Source of the DNA: Pseudomonas pudica
Lineage (GTDB): Bacteria > Pseudomonadota > Gammaproteobacteria > Pseudomonadales > Pseudomonadaceae
Direction of reading: 5' to 3'
NCBI RefSeq assembly: GCF_015680405.1
Contig: NZ_JADLJS010000032.1
Location: 1 to 61,119, forward strand
DNA length: 61,119 nucleotides
Part shown: positions 1-7,517 of the stretch, piece by piece
How the letters are laid out: every line of letters starts with the position of its first letter
Position numbering within the stretch: the stretch's first letter is position 1
Translations under genes and position numbers: made by a program
The notes under the pieces: generated by a model
Told to the model about the DNA's origin: nothing
The model's input: only the letters and a program-made list of their open reading frames with translations
Databases searched by the model: none

Positions 1-37
1 CCTCCCCGCGCGGCCCCGCCCCCCCCCCCCGCCCCCC
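1..37. other. C-rich low-complexity tract at the window edge, probable sequence artefact
   Basis: The first 37 bases are almost entirely C and G, with a run of more than ten C. They run straight into the right half of a REP palindrome, where the other half of the hairpin would be expected. A very similar tract lies inside another REP near 36640. Nothing coding is visible. I infer sequencing or assembly noise at a hairpin rather than biology. Confidence 0.5.
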
Positions 38-61
38 GGCGATGGGCTGCAAAGCAGCCCC
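38..61. repeat. Partial REP element
   Basis: The GGCGATGGGCTGC / GCAGCCCC end matches the outer arm of the REP pairs seen near 26500, 50270 and 61030. Only one arm is present; the partner side is replaced by the C-rich tract. Confidence 0.6.
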
Positions 62-89
62 AACAAGAACAAATTGCTGGAGCCGGGCC

Positions 90-1376
90 ATGTCCGAACT
101 GCGTCAAGAATGCTTGTGGGAATTCGTCAGCAAACCGACCGTCGCCGCCCAGGCTCTGGCCGGTGAGCACAAGGCCGATGTCTGCGTGATCGGTGGCGGC
201 ATTACCGGCCTGTCGGCGGCCATCCATCTGCTCGAACAGGGCAAGTCGGTAATCCTGCTGGAGGCCTGGAAGATCGGTCACGGTGGCTCCGGGCGCAACG
301 TCGGCCTGGTCAACGCCGGCACCTGGATCCGCCCCGACGATGTCGAGGCCACACTCGGCCTGCAGCAGGGCAGCCGCCTGAACAAGGTGCTCGGCGAAGC
401 CCCGGCCGAAGTGTTCGCCATGATCGAACGCCTTGGCATCGACTGCCAGGCCCAGCACAAAGGCACGCTGCACATGGCGCACAACGCCACCGGTATCGCC
501 GACCTCGAGGCCCGCCACGAACAATGGCGCCGCCGTGGTGCCGATGTGGAACTGCTGACCGGCGGCAAGTGCCAGGAATACTGCGGCACCGACAAGATTT
601 CCGCCGCGCTGCTCGACCGCCGCGCAGGCACCATCAACCCCATGGGTTACACCCAGGGCCTGGCCGCAGCGGTGGCACGCCTGGGTGGCAAGCTGTTCCA
701 GCAGTCTTCGGTCGAAGGCCTGGAGCGTGACGGCGATGCCTGGCGGGTGAAGACCGCTCGCGGTTCGGTGCGCGCCGACAAGGTGGTGATTTCCACCGGC
801 GCCTACACCGAAGGCGACTGGAGCAACCTGCAGAAGCAGTTTTTCCGCGGCTACTACTACCAGGTGGCGTCCAAGCCGTTGCAGGGCACAGCAGCCGACA
901 AGGTGCTGCCACATGGCCAAGGCTCGTGGGACACCCGCACCGTGCTCAGCAGCATCCGCCGCGACGACCAGGGCCGCCTGCTGCTAGGCAGCCTGGGCCG
1001 GGTCGACAACAAGCCGGCGTGGTTCGTGCGCAGCTGGGCCGACCGGATCCAGAGCCACTACTACCCCGAGTTGGGCAAGGTCGAGTGGGAAATGCACTGG
1101 ACCGGCTGCATCGACTTCACTCCCGATCACCTGATGCGCCTGTTCGAACCGGCGCCGGGGCTGGTGGCGGTGACCGGGTACAACGGGCGGGGCAATACCA
1201 CCGGGACCGTGATTGGTCGGGCGTTTGCAGAGTTTCTGCTGAAGGGGGAGGCGGGCAGCCTGCCGATTCCGTTTTCGCCGATGAAGGGCGTGAGTGCACC
1301 CTCGCTGCGGACGGCGTTCTATGAGTCCGGGTTCTCGCTGTACCACGCGGGGCAATGCCTCAGAGTGGTGTTGTAA
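90..1376 (+). CDS. NAD(P)/FAD-dependent oxidoreductase, DadA/PuuB-like
   Basis: A 428-residue flavoprotein of the glycine/D-amino-acid oxidase (DAO) superfamily. An N-terminal FAD-binding Rossmann fold is plain at residues 31-60 (VCVIGGGITGLSAA, then the acidic LLEA that binds ribose). GSGRNVGLVNAG follows near residue 75, as in gamma-glutamylputrescine oxidase-like enzymes. The C-terminal YNGRGNTTGTVIGRAFAE segment closes the FAD site. Family members oxidise amines or amino acids to imines, passing electrons to oxygen or the respiratory chain; the substrate cannot be read from sequence. I chose the ATG at 90 because the upstream in-frame ATG at 42 lies inside a REP element. The gene stands alone, followed by a REP pair and a convergent channel gene. 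Confidence 0.85.
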   Translation: MSELRQECLWEFVSKPTVAAQALAGEHKADVCVIGGGITGLSAAIHLLEQGKSVILLEAWKIGHGGSGRNVGLVNAGTWIRPDDVEATLGLQQGSRLNKVLGEAPAEVFAMIERLGIDCQAQHKGTLHMAHNATGIADLEARHEQWRRRGADVELLTGGKCQEYCGTDKISAALLDRRAGTINPMGYTQGLAAAVARLGGKLFQQSSVEGLERDGDAWRVKTARGSVRADKVVISTGAYTEGDWSNLQKQFFRGYYYQVASKPLQGTAADKVLPHGQGSWDTRTVLSSIRRDDQGRLLLGSLGRVDNKPAWFVRSWADRIQSHYYPELGKVEWEMHWTGCIDFTPDHLMRLFEPAPGLVAVTGYNGRGNTTGTVIGRAFAEFLLKGEAGSLPIPFSPMKGVSAPSLRTAFYESGFSLYHAGQCLRVVL

Positions 1377-1380
1377 GCAC

Positions 1381-1478
1381 CGGCCTCTTCGCGGGTAAAC
1401 CCGCTCCCACAGGTACGGCGCAGCCTTCTGAATTTGCGCGGTCTCTGGGGGAGCGGGTTTACCCGCGAAGGGGTCGGC
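1381..1478. repeat. REP pair (REPIN), type with TTCGCGGGTAAACCCGC core
   Basis: Two inverted REP units, arms near 1382-1413 and 1445-1478, separated by about 30 bases. They sit between two convergent genes and may act as a transcription boundary. The right arm has small mismatches (CTGGGGGAGCGGG instead of CTGTGGGAGCGGG). Confidence 0.9.
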
Positions 1479-1484
1479 ACAGGC

Positions 1485-2912
1485 TTACTTGTGCAACCAG
1501 CTGAGAAAGCCGCCTTTCTTGATCGAAACCGGCTTCTGCAGCAACAACGACTCCCGGTTCTGCCGCCGAAACCGCTGCAACTTGCTCAACGCCGTCTGCA
1601 CATCGCCGCGTTGCACCAGGCAGCTCTTCACCTGTTCCTTGTCGATCCTGTACAGCACGCAACCGGTCAGCGTGCGGAACTCGGCCAGCGAGTCCTCTTC
1701 ATCGACGATCCCCTCGATCCCCAGTACCTCGCCCGGCCCCATGCGCCCGGCCTCGACCAGCTTGTCGCCATCGCGGATCGACGCCGAAACCACTCCGCTG
1801 CCAATCACCAGCAAATGATCGGAATGCTCGCCCACGCCCAGGATCACCTGGTCGGCCAGGTATTCCACCGCCGTCATGCGCTGGCTCAGCGCATCGCGCT
1901 CTTCCGCGCTCAGCGAGCGGAATACCCGCACCTCGTCCAGCACCTCGCGCTGGCGGCTGCGTGGTGGCGTGGCCAGGTCGGCGTTCCACATCACCCCGCT
2001 GGCCTCCAGGTGTCGGTGAGCCAGGTCGAACAGCTGGTTGCGCGCGTCGCCCTTGGCGCCCGCGTCGGCCACGAAGCCGCTGGCTTCGTACTCCACCGAC
2101 TCCAGCGTCGAGGCTTTCACCGTCACCTTTGGTTTTGGCGTTGCAAGAATGGCACTCACGCCTTGCAAGGCCTTTTCCAGCGCATCGAACACCCGCTTGG
2201 GCCGCACCTTGGCCGGCACCACCACGCTGATCGACACCCCGTGCACATCGGCCGGGCGGCTGTGGTTGAGCAGCCGGGCCTTGGCCGCCACCGAGTTGGG
2301 GATTACCGCCAGGCTGCCGGTGCTGGTGAGCAGGCGGGTGGCACGCCAGTCGATTTCCAGCACCTTGCCTTCGGTGCCGTCGATGGAGATCGAGTCGCCA
2401 ATCTGATAGGGCCGCGTGGTGTTCAGGATGATGCCACTGAACACGTCGGCCAGCGTGCTTTGTAGCGCCAGGCCGATGACGATGGCCATGACCCCCGACG
2501 TAGCCAGCAGGCCCTTCACCGGCAACTGCAACACATAGCCTGCGGCAGCGACCACGGCAGCCAGGAAGATCAGCGCCCCCAGCACATCCTGCAGCAAACG
2601 CCCGCCGTGGCTGCCACGGGCGCCCAGCAACAGGCCGAACACCACCGTCACCGTGCGCGCACCGAACAGCCACCAGCCGATCGCCAGTACCGTGGCGATC
2701 AGGTTGCGCGAGACATCATCGGGCCAGGGTGGCGGTTGCAGCGGGCTCATGCCGGCAGCCACCAGCACCGAGCTGAACAGCAGGAACAGCACCAGCCGCG
2801 CGCCGATGCGCCAGGCCCGGTGCTGGAGAGGGATCAGTTGCCAGAGCACGAGGTCGAGCAGGATCAGGGCGGTGCCGAGCAACAACGGGTATGACTGGAT
2901 GAACGCCAGCAT
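1485..2912 (-). CDS. MscS-family mechanosensitive channel with C-terminal cyclic-nucleotide-binding domain
   Basis: A 475-residue inner-membrane protein. Several hydrophobic helices occupy about residues 5-150. The MscS pore helix and beta domain follow (GLALQSTLADVFSGIIL near 160, then RPYQIGDSISIDG and the IDWRATRL segment). A cNMP/Crp-like sensor domain occupies about residues 320-440 (VFRSLSAEERDALSQRM, then GPGEVLGIEGIVDEED). MscS channels release solutes on membrane stretch. In this MscS-plus-cNMP subfamily the ligand domain is thought to gate the pore, as described for bacterial cyclic-nucleotide-gated relatives. That a class I adenylate cyclase lies in the same window is probably incidental. 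The ATG at 2912 fits the first transmembrane helix. Confidence 0.88.
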   Translation of the reverse strand: MLAFIQSYPLLLGTALILLDLVLWQLIPLQHRAWRIGARLVLFLLFSSVLVAAGMSPLQPPPWPDDVSRNLIATVLAIGWWLFGARTVTVVFGLLLGARGSHGGRLLQDVLGALIFLAAVVAAAGYVLQLPVKGLLATSGVMAIVIGLALQSTLADVFSGIILNTTRPYQIGDSISIDGTEGKVLEIDWRATRLLTSTGSLAVIPNSVAAKARLLNHSRPADVHGVSISVVVPAKVRPKRVFDALEKALQGVSAILATPKPKVTVKASTLESVEYEASGFVADAGAKGDARNQLFDLAHRHLEASGVMWNADLATPPRSRQREVLDEVRVFRSLSAEERDALSQRMTAVEYLADQVILGVGEHSDHLLVIGSGVVSASIRDGDKLVEAGRMGPGEVLGIEGIVDEEDSLAEFRTLTGCVLYRIDKEQVKSCLVQRGDVQTALSKLQRFRRQNRESLLLQKPVSIKKGGFLSWLHK

Positions 2913-2984
2913 GGTGGTCTCGGGTGAGGGGAGGGCTGTGGGTAGTAATAGAGCAGGTTGGCCGGGCAGGCAATGGGGCCTGTG

Positions 2985-3082
2985 CCGGCCTCTTCGCGGC
3001 TAAAGCCGCTCCCACAGGTACTGCGCACGATTCAAATCCAGCGCAATCCCTGTGGGAGCGGCTTTAGCCGCGAAAGGGCCGG
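2985..3082. repeat. REP pair (REPIN), GCGGCTAAAGCCGC core
   Basis: Two inverted units with near-perfect arms (CCGGCCTCTTCGCGGCTAAA and its partner ending at 3082). It ends 20 bases before the shared palindrome of the ycaC1 promoter. A REP pair occupies the same relative position upstream of the second ycaC copy. Confidence 0.9.
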
Positions 3083-3102
3083 TACAGCCCACACAAAACC
3101 AT

Positions 3103-3120
3103 CGTTCATAAAACAGAACG
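3103..3120. promoter_or_regulatory. Putative LysR-type operator of ycaC copy 1
   Basis: CGTTCATAAAACAGAACG is an interrupted palindrome (CGTTC...GAACG) about 130 bases before the start codon. The same element, with one base changed, stands at the same distance from the second copy. There it lies in the gap to a divergent LysR gene. The shape fits LysR-family sites; the assignment is inference. Confidence 0.5.
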
Positions 3121-3232
3121 CTAGAGCCAAAAATCGCTATCTACCGCCAAAAAGGTCATGGTTTTAATCTTCTCCCATCAACGCGAAACACCCCACTTAC
3201 TGAAAAGATCAAAACCCTTGGGAGCAACGACC

Positions 3233-3862
3233 ATGACCAACTTCAAATACAACCGCCTGAACAAAGACGACGCCGCTGTCCTGCTGGTCGACCACCAGGC
3301 TGGCCTGCTGTCCCTGGTCCGCGACATCGAACCGGACGCGTTCAAGAACAACGTATTGGCCCTGGCCGACCTGGCCAAGTTCTTCAACCTGCCGACCATC
3401 CTCACCACCAGCTTCGAGCAAGGCCCCAACGGCCCGCTGGTACCGGAACTGAAAGCCCTGTTCCCGGACGCCCCGTACATCGCCCGCCCAGGCCAGATCA
3501 ACGCCTGGGACAACGAAGACTTCGTCAAGGCGGTGAAGGCCACCGGCAAGAAGCAACTGATCATCGCCGGCGTGGTGACTGAAGTGTGCGTAGCCTTCCC
3601 GGCGCTGTCAGCCCTGGAGGAAGAGTTCGAAGTGTTCGTGGTCACCGATGCCTCCGGCACCTTCAATGCCATGACCCGCGACGCCGCCCACGACCGCATG
3701 AGCCAGGCCGGCGCACAACTGATGACCTGGTTCGGCGTGGCCTGTGAGCTGCACCGCGACTGGCGCAACGACATCGAAGGGCTGGCGGCGCTGTGCTCCA
3801 ACCACATCCCGGACTACCGCAACCTGATCACCAGCTACAACGCTTTCAACGCCAACAAGTAA
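3233..3862 (+). CDS. ycaC: YcaC-type isochorismatase-fold hydrolase, copy 1
   Basis: A 209-residue cytosolic enzyme of the isochorismatase-like (cysteine hydrolase) superfamily, very close to E. coli YcaC, which forms octameric or larger rings and has no settled substrate. Visible catalytic residues are Asp20 in LLVDHQAGLL and Cys119 in GVVTEVCVAFPALSAL. The basic residue of the triad is probably Arg85 in YIARPGQINAW. The start at 3233 follows GGGAGCAACGACC, a good ribosome-binding site. By eye about 10 of 209 residues differ from copy 2. It is followed by a small membrane protein and a hydrolase on the same strand, possibly one operon. No regulator gene lies beside it, although it carries the same palindrome as copy 2. 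Confidence 0.9.
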   Translation: MTNFKYNRLNKDDAAVLLVDHQAGLLSLVRDIEPDAFKNNVLALADLAKFFNLPTILTTSFEQGPNGPLVPELKALFPDAPYIARPGQINAWDNEDFVKAVKATGKKQLIIAGVVTEVCVAFPALSALEEEFEVFVVTDASGTFNAMTRDAAHDRMSQAGAQLMTWFGVACELHRDWRNDIEGLAALCSNHIPDYRNLITSYNAFNANK

Positions 3863-3976
3863 GCCAGATGCGCGGGCACCGCAAACCGGTGCCCGCCAAG
3901 GCAGCACACCTGTCCAATCCTGCGCCCGTCCGCCGTTGCACAGTGGATGCGGGCAAGCTCATCCCAAGGAACGCCG

Positions 3977-4285
3977 ATGAACACCGCACTCCAAGACAAC
4001 CGCGAAGTGGTAACCGTATGCCTGCAACACCAGGTTATTGATAGCACGCCGGGCACCACGGCAGCCCAACCGCCGCGCTGGAAGCAGGCGCTGCTGACCT
4101 ACCTGGTGATCTGCCCGATGACCATGATCGTTCCACAACTGCTGGCGCCGTTGTTCGCACGCGTCCCGCAGTTGGGTGGAGTGATCACCAGCAACCTGAT
4201 CGTCAACCTGTTCGTCATCCTGCCCGTGGTGTTCTACATCATGCCTTGGGTAACCCGCCGCTGCGCCAATTGGCTGCGCGGCTGA
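3977..4285 (+). CDS. Small two-helix membrane protein
   Basis: A 102-residue protein. About 35 polar N-terminal residues precede two strongly hydrophobic segments (about residues 37-58 and 70-95). A conserved WKQALLTYLVICPMTMIVPQL region and a C-terminal MPWVTRRCANWL follow. This pattern recalls the membrane-anchored tail of antibiotic-biosynthesis-monooxygenase-like proteins, here without the catalytic domain, but I assign no function. The ATG at 3977 is preceded by AAGGAACGCCG. It lies between ycaC copy 1 and an alpha/beta hydrolase on the same strand, with gaps of 114 and 39 bases, so co-transcription is likely. Confidence 0.7.
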   Translation: MNTALQDNREVVTVCLQHQVIDSTPGTTAAQPPRWKQALLTYLVICPMTMIVPQLLAPLFARVPQLGGVITSNLIVNLFVILPVVFYIMPWVTRRCANWLRG

Positions 4286-4324
4286 GCCAGGCCTTTACCT
4301 CGACATTTTCAAGGAGATACCGAC

Positions 4325-5143
4325 ATGAGCACGTTCGTTACCCGCGATGGCACTTCGATCTACTTCAAGGACTGGGGCAGCGGCAAGCCTGTGCTGTTCA
4401 GCCACGGCTGGCCACTGGATGCCGACATGTGGGATTCGCAGATGGAATTCCTGGCCAGCCGCGGCTACCGGGCCATTGCCTTCGACCGCCGTGGCTTCGG
4501 CCGTTCGAGCCAGCCGTGGAACGGCTACGACTACGACACCTTTGCCGATGACATCGCCCAGCTGATCGAGCACCTCGACCTGCGCGACGTGACCTTGGTG
4601 GGCTTCTCGATGGGGGGCGGTGACGTCAGCCGCTACATCGCCCGCCACGGCAACGAGCGGGTGGCCGGGCTGGTGCTGCTGGGCGCGGTGACACCGGTGT
4701 TCGGCAAGCGTGGCGACAACCCTGAAGGTGTCGACCTGTCGGTGTTCGACGGTATCCGCGCCGGCCTGCGTGCCGACCGGGCGCAGTTCATCGCCGATTT
4801 CGCCACGCCGTTCTATGGCCTCAACCATGGGCAGCAGGTGTCCCAGGGTGTGCAGACCCAGACCTTGAACATTGCGCTGATGGCATCGATCAAGGGCACA
4901 TTGGATTGTGTGACCGCGTTCTCCGAAACCGACTTCCGTCCGGATATGGCCAAGATCGATGTACCAACCCTGGTGATCCACGGTGACGACGACCAGATCG
5001 TGCCGTTCGAGAGCACCGGCAAGCAGGCGGCGGAGCTGATTCGCGGGGCTGAGCTGAAGGTGTACGCGGGGGCGCCGCACGGGTTTGCGGTGACTCATGC
5101 ACAGCAGCTGAATGAGGACTTGCTGGCGTTCCTCCAGGAGTAA
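4325..5143 (+). CDS. Alpha/beta hydrolase, non-haem chloroperoxidase/arylesterase type
   Basis: A 272-residue alpha/beta hydrolase. The nucleophile is Ser95 in GFSMGGG, the acid Asp223 in HGDDDQIVP, and the base His252 in GAPHGFAVTH. The oxyanion-hole region is FSHGWPLDADMW (residues 25-36). This matches cofactor-free haloperoxidases/perhydrolases and P. fluorescens-type arylesterases, which hydrolyse esters and, with peroxide and a short carboxylic acid, form peracids. AAGGAGAT stands 5 bases before the ATG, a strong ribosome-binding site. The substrate is unknown. It is probably cytosolic, as no signal peptide is seen. A REP pair follows directly. Confidence 0.88.
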   Translation: MSTFVTRDGTSIYFKDWGSGKPVLFSHGWPLDADMWDSQMEFLASRGYRAIAFDRRGFGRSSQPWNGYDYDTFADDIAQLIEHLDLRDVTLVGFSMGGGDVSRYIARHGNERVAGLVLLGAVTPVFGKRGDNPEGVDLSVFDGIRAGLRADRAQFIADFATPFYGLNHGQQVSQGVQTQTLNIALMASIKGTLDCVTAFSETDFRPDMAKIDVPTLVIHGDDDQIVPFESTGKQAAELIRGAELKVYAGAPHGFAVTHAQQLNEDLLAFLQE

Positions 5144-5150
5144 TGGTGGG

Positions 5151-5245
5151 AGGCATTCGCGGGTAAACCCGCTCCCACAGGGGGATACCACAGTCTTGCA
5201 GGCCTGTGGTGTCCCTGTGGGAGCGGGTTCACCCGCGAAGAGGCC
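5151..5245. repeat. REP pair (REPIN)
   Basis: Inverted units TTCGCGGGTAAACCCGCTCC and GGAGCGGGTTCACCCGCGAA about 40 bases apart. They separate the hydrolase from the amidohydrolase gene. Confidence 0.9.
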
Positions 5246-5380
5246 AGCCCAGGCAGCACAAATGCTGAACAGGGCTAACCTTCAACCACCCACCGCACAT
5301 CCATCCAAGCCTTGCCCCTACACCAACCGGCATGCTCCGCAGTTGCGCCTGCCCGCTGCCGCACCCAGACGGAGAACCCC

Positions 5381-7363
5381 ATGTCCCAGGACCGCAACGA
5401 CAAGACCCGTCGCCAGTTCCTCGCCACCAGTACCGTGCTCGGTGCCGCCGGCGCGCTCTGGTCCGCATTGCCCTTTACCGGTTCCGCCGGTTCCGCTCAC
5501 GCATTCACCCAAGGAGGTTCCATGACCGCCGACCTGATTCTGTTCAACGGCAAACTGCACACCGTTGATCGTGAAAAGCCCACCGCGACCGCCGTCGCCA
5601 TCAAGGATGGCCGTTTCATCGCCGTGGGCAACGACGCCGAAGCCATGGCCCACAAGGGCGCCACCACGCAAATCATCGACCTCAAGCAGCGTACGGTCAT
5701 CCCTGGTTTGAACGACTCGCACCTGCACCTGATCCGTGGTGGCCTGAACTACAACCTGGAACTGCGTTGGGAAGGCGTGCCTTCGGTGGCCGATGCCCTG
5801 CGCATGCTCAAGGACCAGGCTGCGCGTACGCCGACCCCGCAGTGGGTGCGCGTGGTCGGCGGCTGGAACGAGTTCCAGTTCGCCGAAAAGCGCATGCCCA
5901 CTCTGGAGGAGATCAACCAGGCCGCGCCAGATACCCCGGTATTCCTGCTGCACCTGTATGACCGCGCACTGCTCAACCGCGCCGCGCTCAAGGCAGTCGG
6001 CTACACCAAGGACACGCCCAACCCGCCGGGCGGCGAGATCCAGCGTGACAAGTTCGGCAACCCGACCGGCATGCTCATCGCCCGCCCCAACGCGATGATC
6101 CTCTACGCCACCCTGGCCAAGGGGCCGAAGCTGCCGCTGGAATACCAGGTCAACTCCACGCGCCAGTTCATGCGCGAGCTCAACCGCCTGGGCCTGACCA
6201 GCGCCATCGATGCCGGTGGTGGCTACCAGAACTACCCGGACGACTATCAGGTGATCCAGGAGCTGGCCGACAACAACCAGCTGACCGTGCGCATTGCCTA
6301 CAACCTGTTCACCCAGAAGCCCAAGGAAGAGCTGGACGACTTCCGCAAGTGGACCTCCAGCGTGAAGCTGCACAGCGGTACCGACTTCCTGCGCCACAAT
6401 GGCGCCGGCGAAATGCTGGTGTTCTCCGCCGCCGACTTCGAGGACTTCCTCGAACCGCGCCCGGACCTGCCGCAGACCATGGAGCAGGAGCTGGAGCCGG
6501 TGGTGCGCCACCTGGTCGAGCAGCGCTGGCCGTTCCGCCTGCATGCTACCTACAACGAATCGATCACGCGCATGCTCGACGTGTTCGAGAAGGTAAACCG
6601 CGACATCCCGTTCAATGGCCTGCCGTGGTTCTTCGACCACGCCGAAACCATCACGCCGCAAAACATCGAGCGCGTGCGCGCGTTGGGCGGCGGTATCGCC
6701 ATCCAGGACCGCATGGCCTTCCAGGGTGAGTATTTCGTTGACCGCTACGGTGCCAAGGCCGCCGAGCAGACCCCGCCAATCAAGCGCATGCTCGACATGG
6801 GCGTGCCGGTGGGCGCCGGTACAGACGCCACCCGCGTGTCCAGCTACAACCCGTGGACCTCGCTGTACTGGCTGGTCAGCGGCAAGACCGTCGGTGGCAT
6901 GGAGCTGTACCCGGAAGGCCTCAGCCGTGACACCGCGCTGCAGCTGTTTACCCAAGGCAGCGCCTGGTTCTCCAGCGAGCAGGGCAAGAAGGGCCAGATC
7001 AAGGTGGGCCAGCTGGCCGACCTGGCGGCGTTGTCGCTGGACTTCTTCAGTGTCGATGAAGAGGCGATCAAGGGCATCGAGTCGGTGCTGACCGTGGTCG
7101 ACGGCAAGGTGGTGTATGGTGCGGCGGAATTCGACAAGCTCGGCCCGCCCCAGGTGCCGGTGCTGCCGGAGTGGTCGCCGGTGACCAAAGTGCCGGGGCA
7201 CTGGCGGGTGGGCACTCCGTCGCTGGCAGCCGCCGTGCACCAGTGCAGCGGGCCATGCGGGGTGCATGCGCACAGCCATGAGAAGGCCCGGCATTCGAGT
7301 GTGCCGGTGAATGACTACCAAGGCTTCTGGGGCGCGCTCGGTTGCTCGTGCTTCGCGTTCTAA
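5381..7363 (+). CDS. Amidohydrolase family 3 (YtcJ-like) with Tat-type leader
   Basis: A 660-residue metal-dependent amidohydrolase. Residues 1-41 form a likely twin-arginine leader (TRRQFLAT at 9-16, a hydrophobic stretch, then AHA). The catalytic fold begins with LILFNGKLHTVD. The metal-binding HxH is His114/His116 in NDSHLHL. Later metal and active-site segments are LHATYNES, FDHAETI and GTDATR. Family members cleave N-substituted amides (for example N-substituted formamide deformylase); the substrate here is unknown. An internal AAGGAGG with ATG at codon 48, just after the leader, could give a cytosolic form. The C-terminal 50 residues carry an extra Cys/His-rich tail (Cys622, Cys626, Cys655, Cys657). 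A strong terminator follows. Confidence 0.88.
   Translation: MSQDRNDKTRRQFLATSTVLGAAGALWSALPFTGSAGSAHAFTQGGSMTADLILFNGKLHTVDREKPTATAVAIKDGRFIAVGNDAEAMAHKGATTQIIDLKQRTVIPGLNDSHLHLIRGGLNYNLELRWEGVPSVADALRMLKDQAARTPTPQWVRVVGGWNEFQFAEKRMPTLEEINQAAPDTPVFLLHLYDRALLNRAALKAVGYTKDTPNPPGGEIQRDKFGNPTGMLIARPNAMILYATLAKGPKLPLEYQVNSTRQFMRELNRLGLTSAIDAGGGYQNYPDDYQVIQELADNNQLTVRIAYNLFTQKPKEELDDFRKWTSSVKLHSGTDFLRHNGAGEMLVFSAADFEDFLEPRPDLPQTMEQELEPVVRHLVEQRWPFRLHATYNESITRMLDVFEKVNRDIPFNGLPWFFDHAETITPQNIERVRALGGGIAIQDRMAFQGEYFVDRYGAKAAEQTPPIKRMLDMGVPVGAGTDATRVSSYNPWTSLYWLVSGKTVGGMELYPEGLSRDTALQLFTQGSAWFSSEQGKKGQIKVGQLADLAALSLDFFSVDEEAIKGIESVLTVVDGKVVYGAAEFDKLGPPQVPVLPEWSPVTKVPGHWRVGTPSLAAAVHQCSGPCGVHAHSHEKARHSSVPVNDYQGFWGALGCSCFAF
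5511..5524 (+). promoter_or_regulatory. Internal Shine-Dalgarno and ATG inside the amidohydrolase
   Basis: AAGGAGG at 5511-5517 is a perfect Shine-Dalgarno sequence. It stands 4 bases before an in-frame ATG at 5522, which is codon 48, right after the predicted signal peptide. The spacing is short but usable. The same bases encode the Gln-Gly-Gly of the leader boundary. Confidence 0.45.
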
Positions 7364-7377
7364 GCTGAGCTGATGTG

Positions 7378-7410
7378 AAAAAGGGGGGCCAGTTATTGGC
7401 CCCCTTTTTT
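7378..7410 (+). terminator. Rho-independent terminator of the amidohydrolase gene
   Basis: AAAAAGGGGGGCCA, a short loop, then TGGCCCCCTTTTTT. This is a strong GC stem with A and T tracts on both sides, so it could work in both directions between two convergent genes. Confidence 0.9.
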
Positions 7411-7423
7411 GTTCCTTCAGTGC

Positions 7424-7512
7424 TGGCCCCTTCGCGGGCTCGCCCGCTCCCACAGGTACATCACAGCCCTCAGGCTCTGTGCGATCCCTGTGGGAGCGGG
7501 CGAGCCCGCGAA
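7424..7512. repeat. REP pair (REPIN), GCGGGCTCGCCCGC core
   Basis: Two inverted units, arms near 7425-7453 and 7490-7512. They lie between the terminator and the 3' end of the convergent MFS gene. Confidence 0.9.
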
Positions 7513-7517
7513 TAGCA

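Noticed and set aside
3233..3862. Isochorismatase-fold genes taken as part of a siderophore or phenazine cluster
   Set aside because: No isochorismate synthase, carrier protein or peptide synthetase is near, and the sequences are YcaC-like rather than EntB/PhzD-like.
5318..7453. Long minus-strand open frame (about 700 codons) opposite the amidohydrolase gene
   Set aside because: Stop-free antisense frames are expected in GC-rich genes with strong third-position bias; the translation is His/Arg/Gln-rich with no domain, and the plus strand clearly encodes the enzyme.
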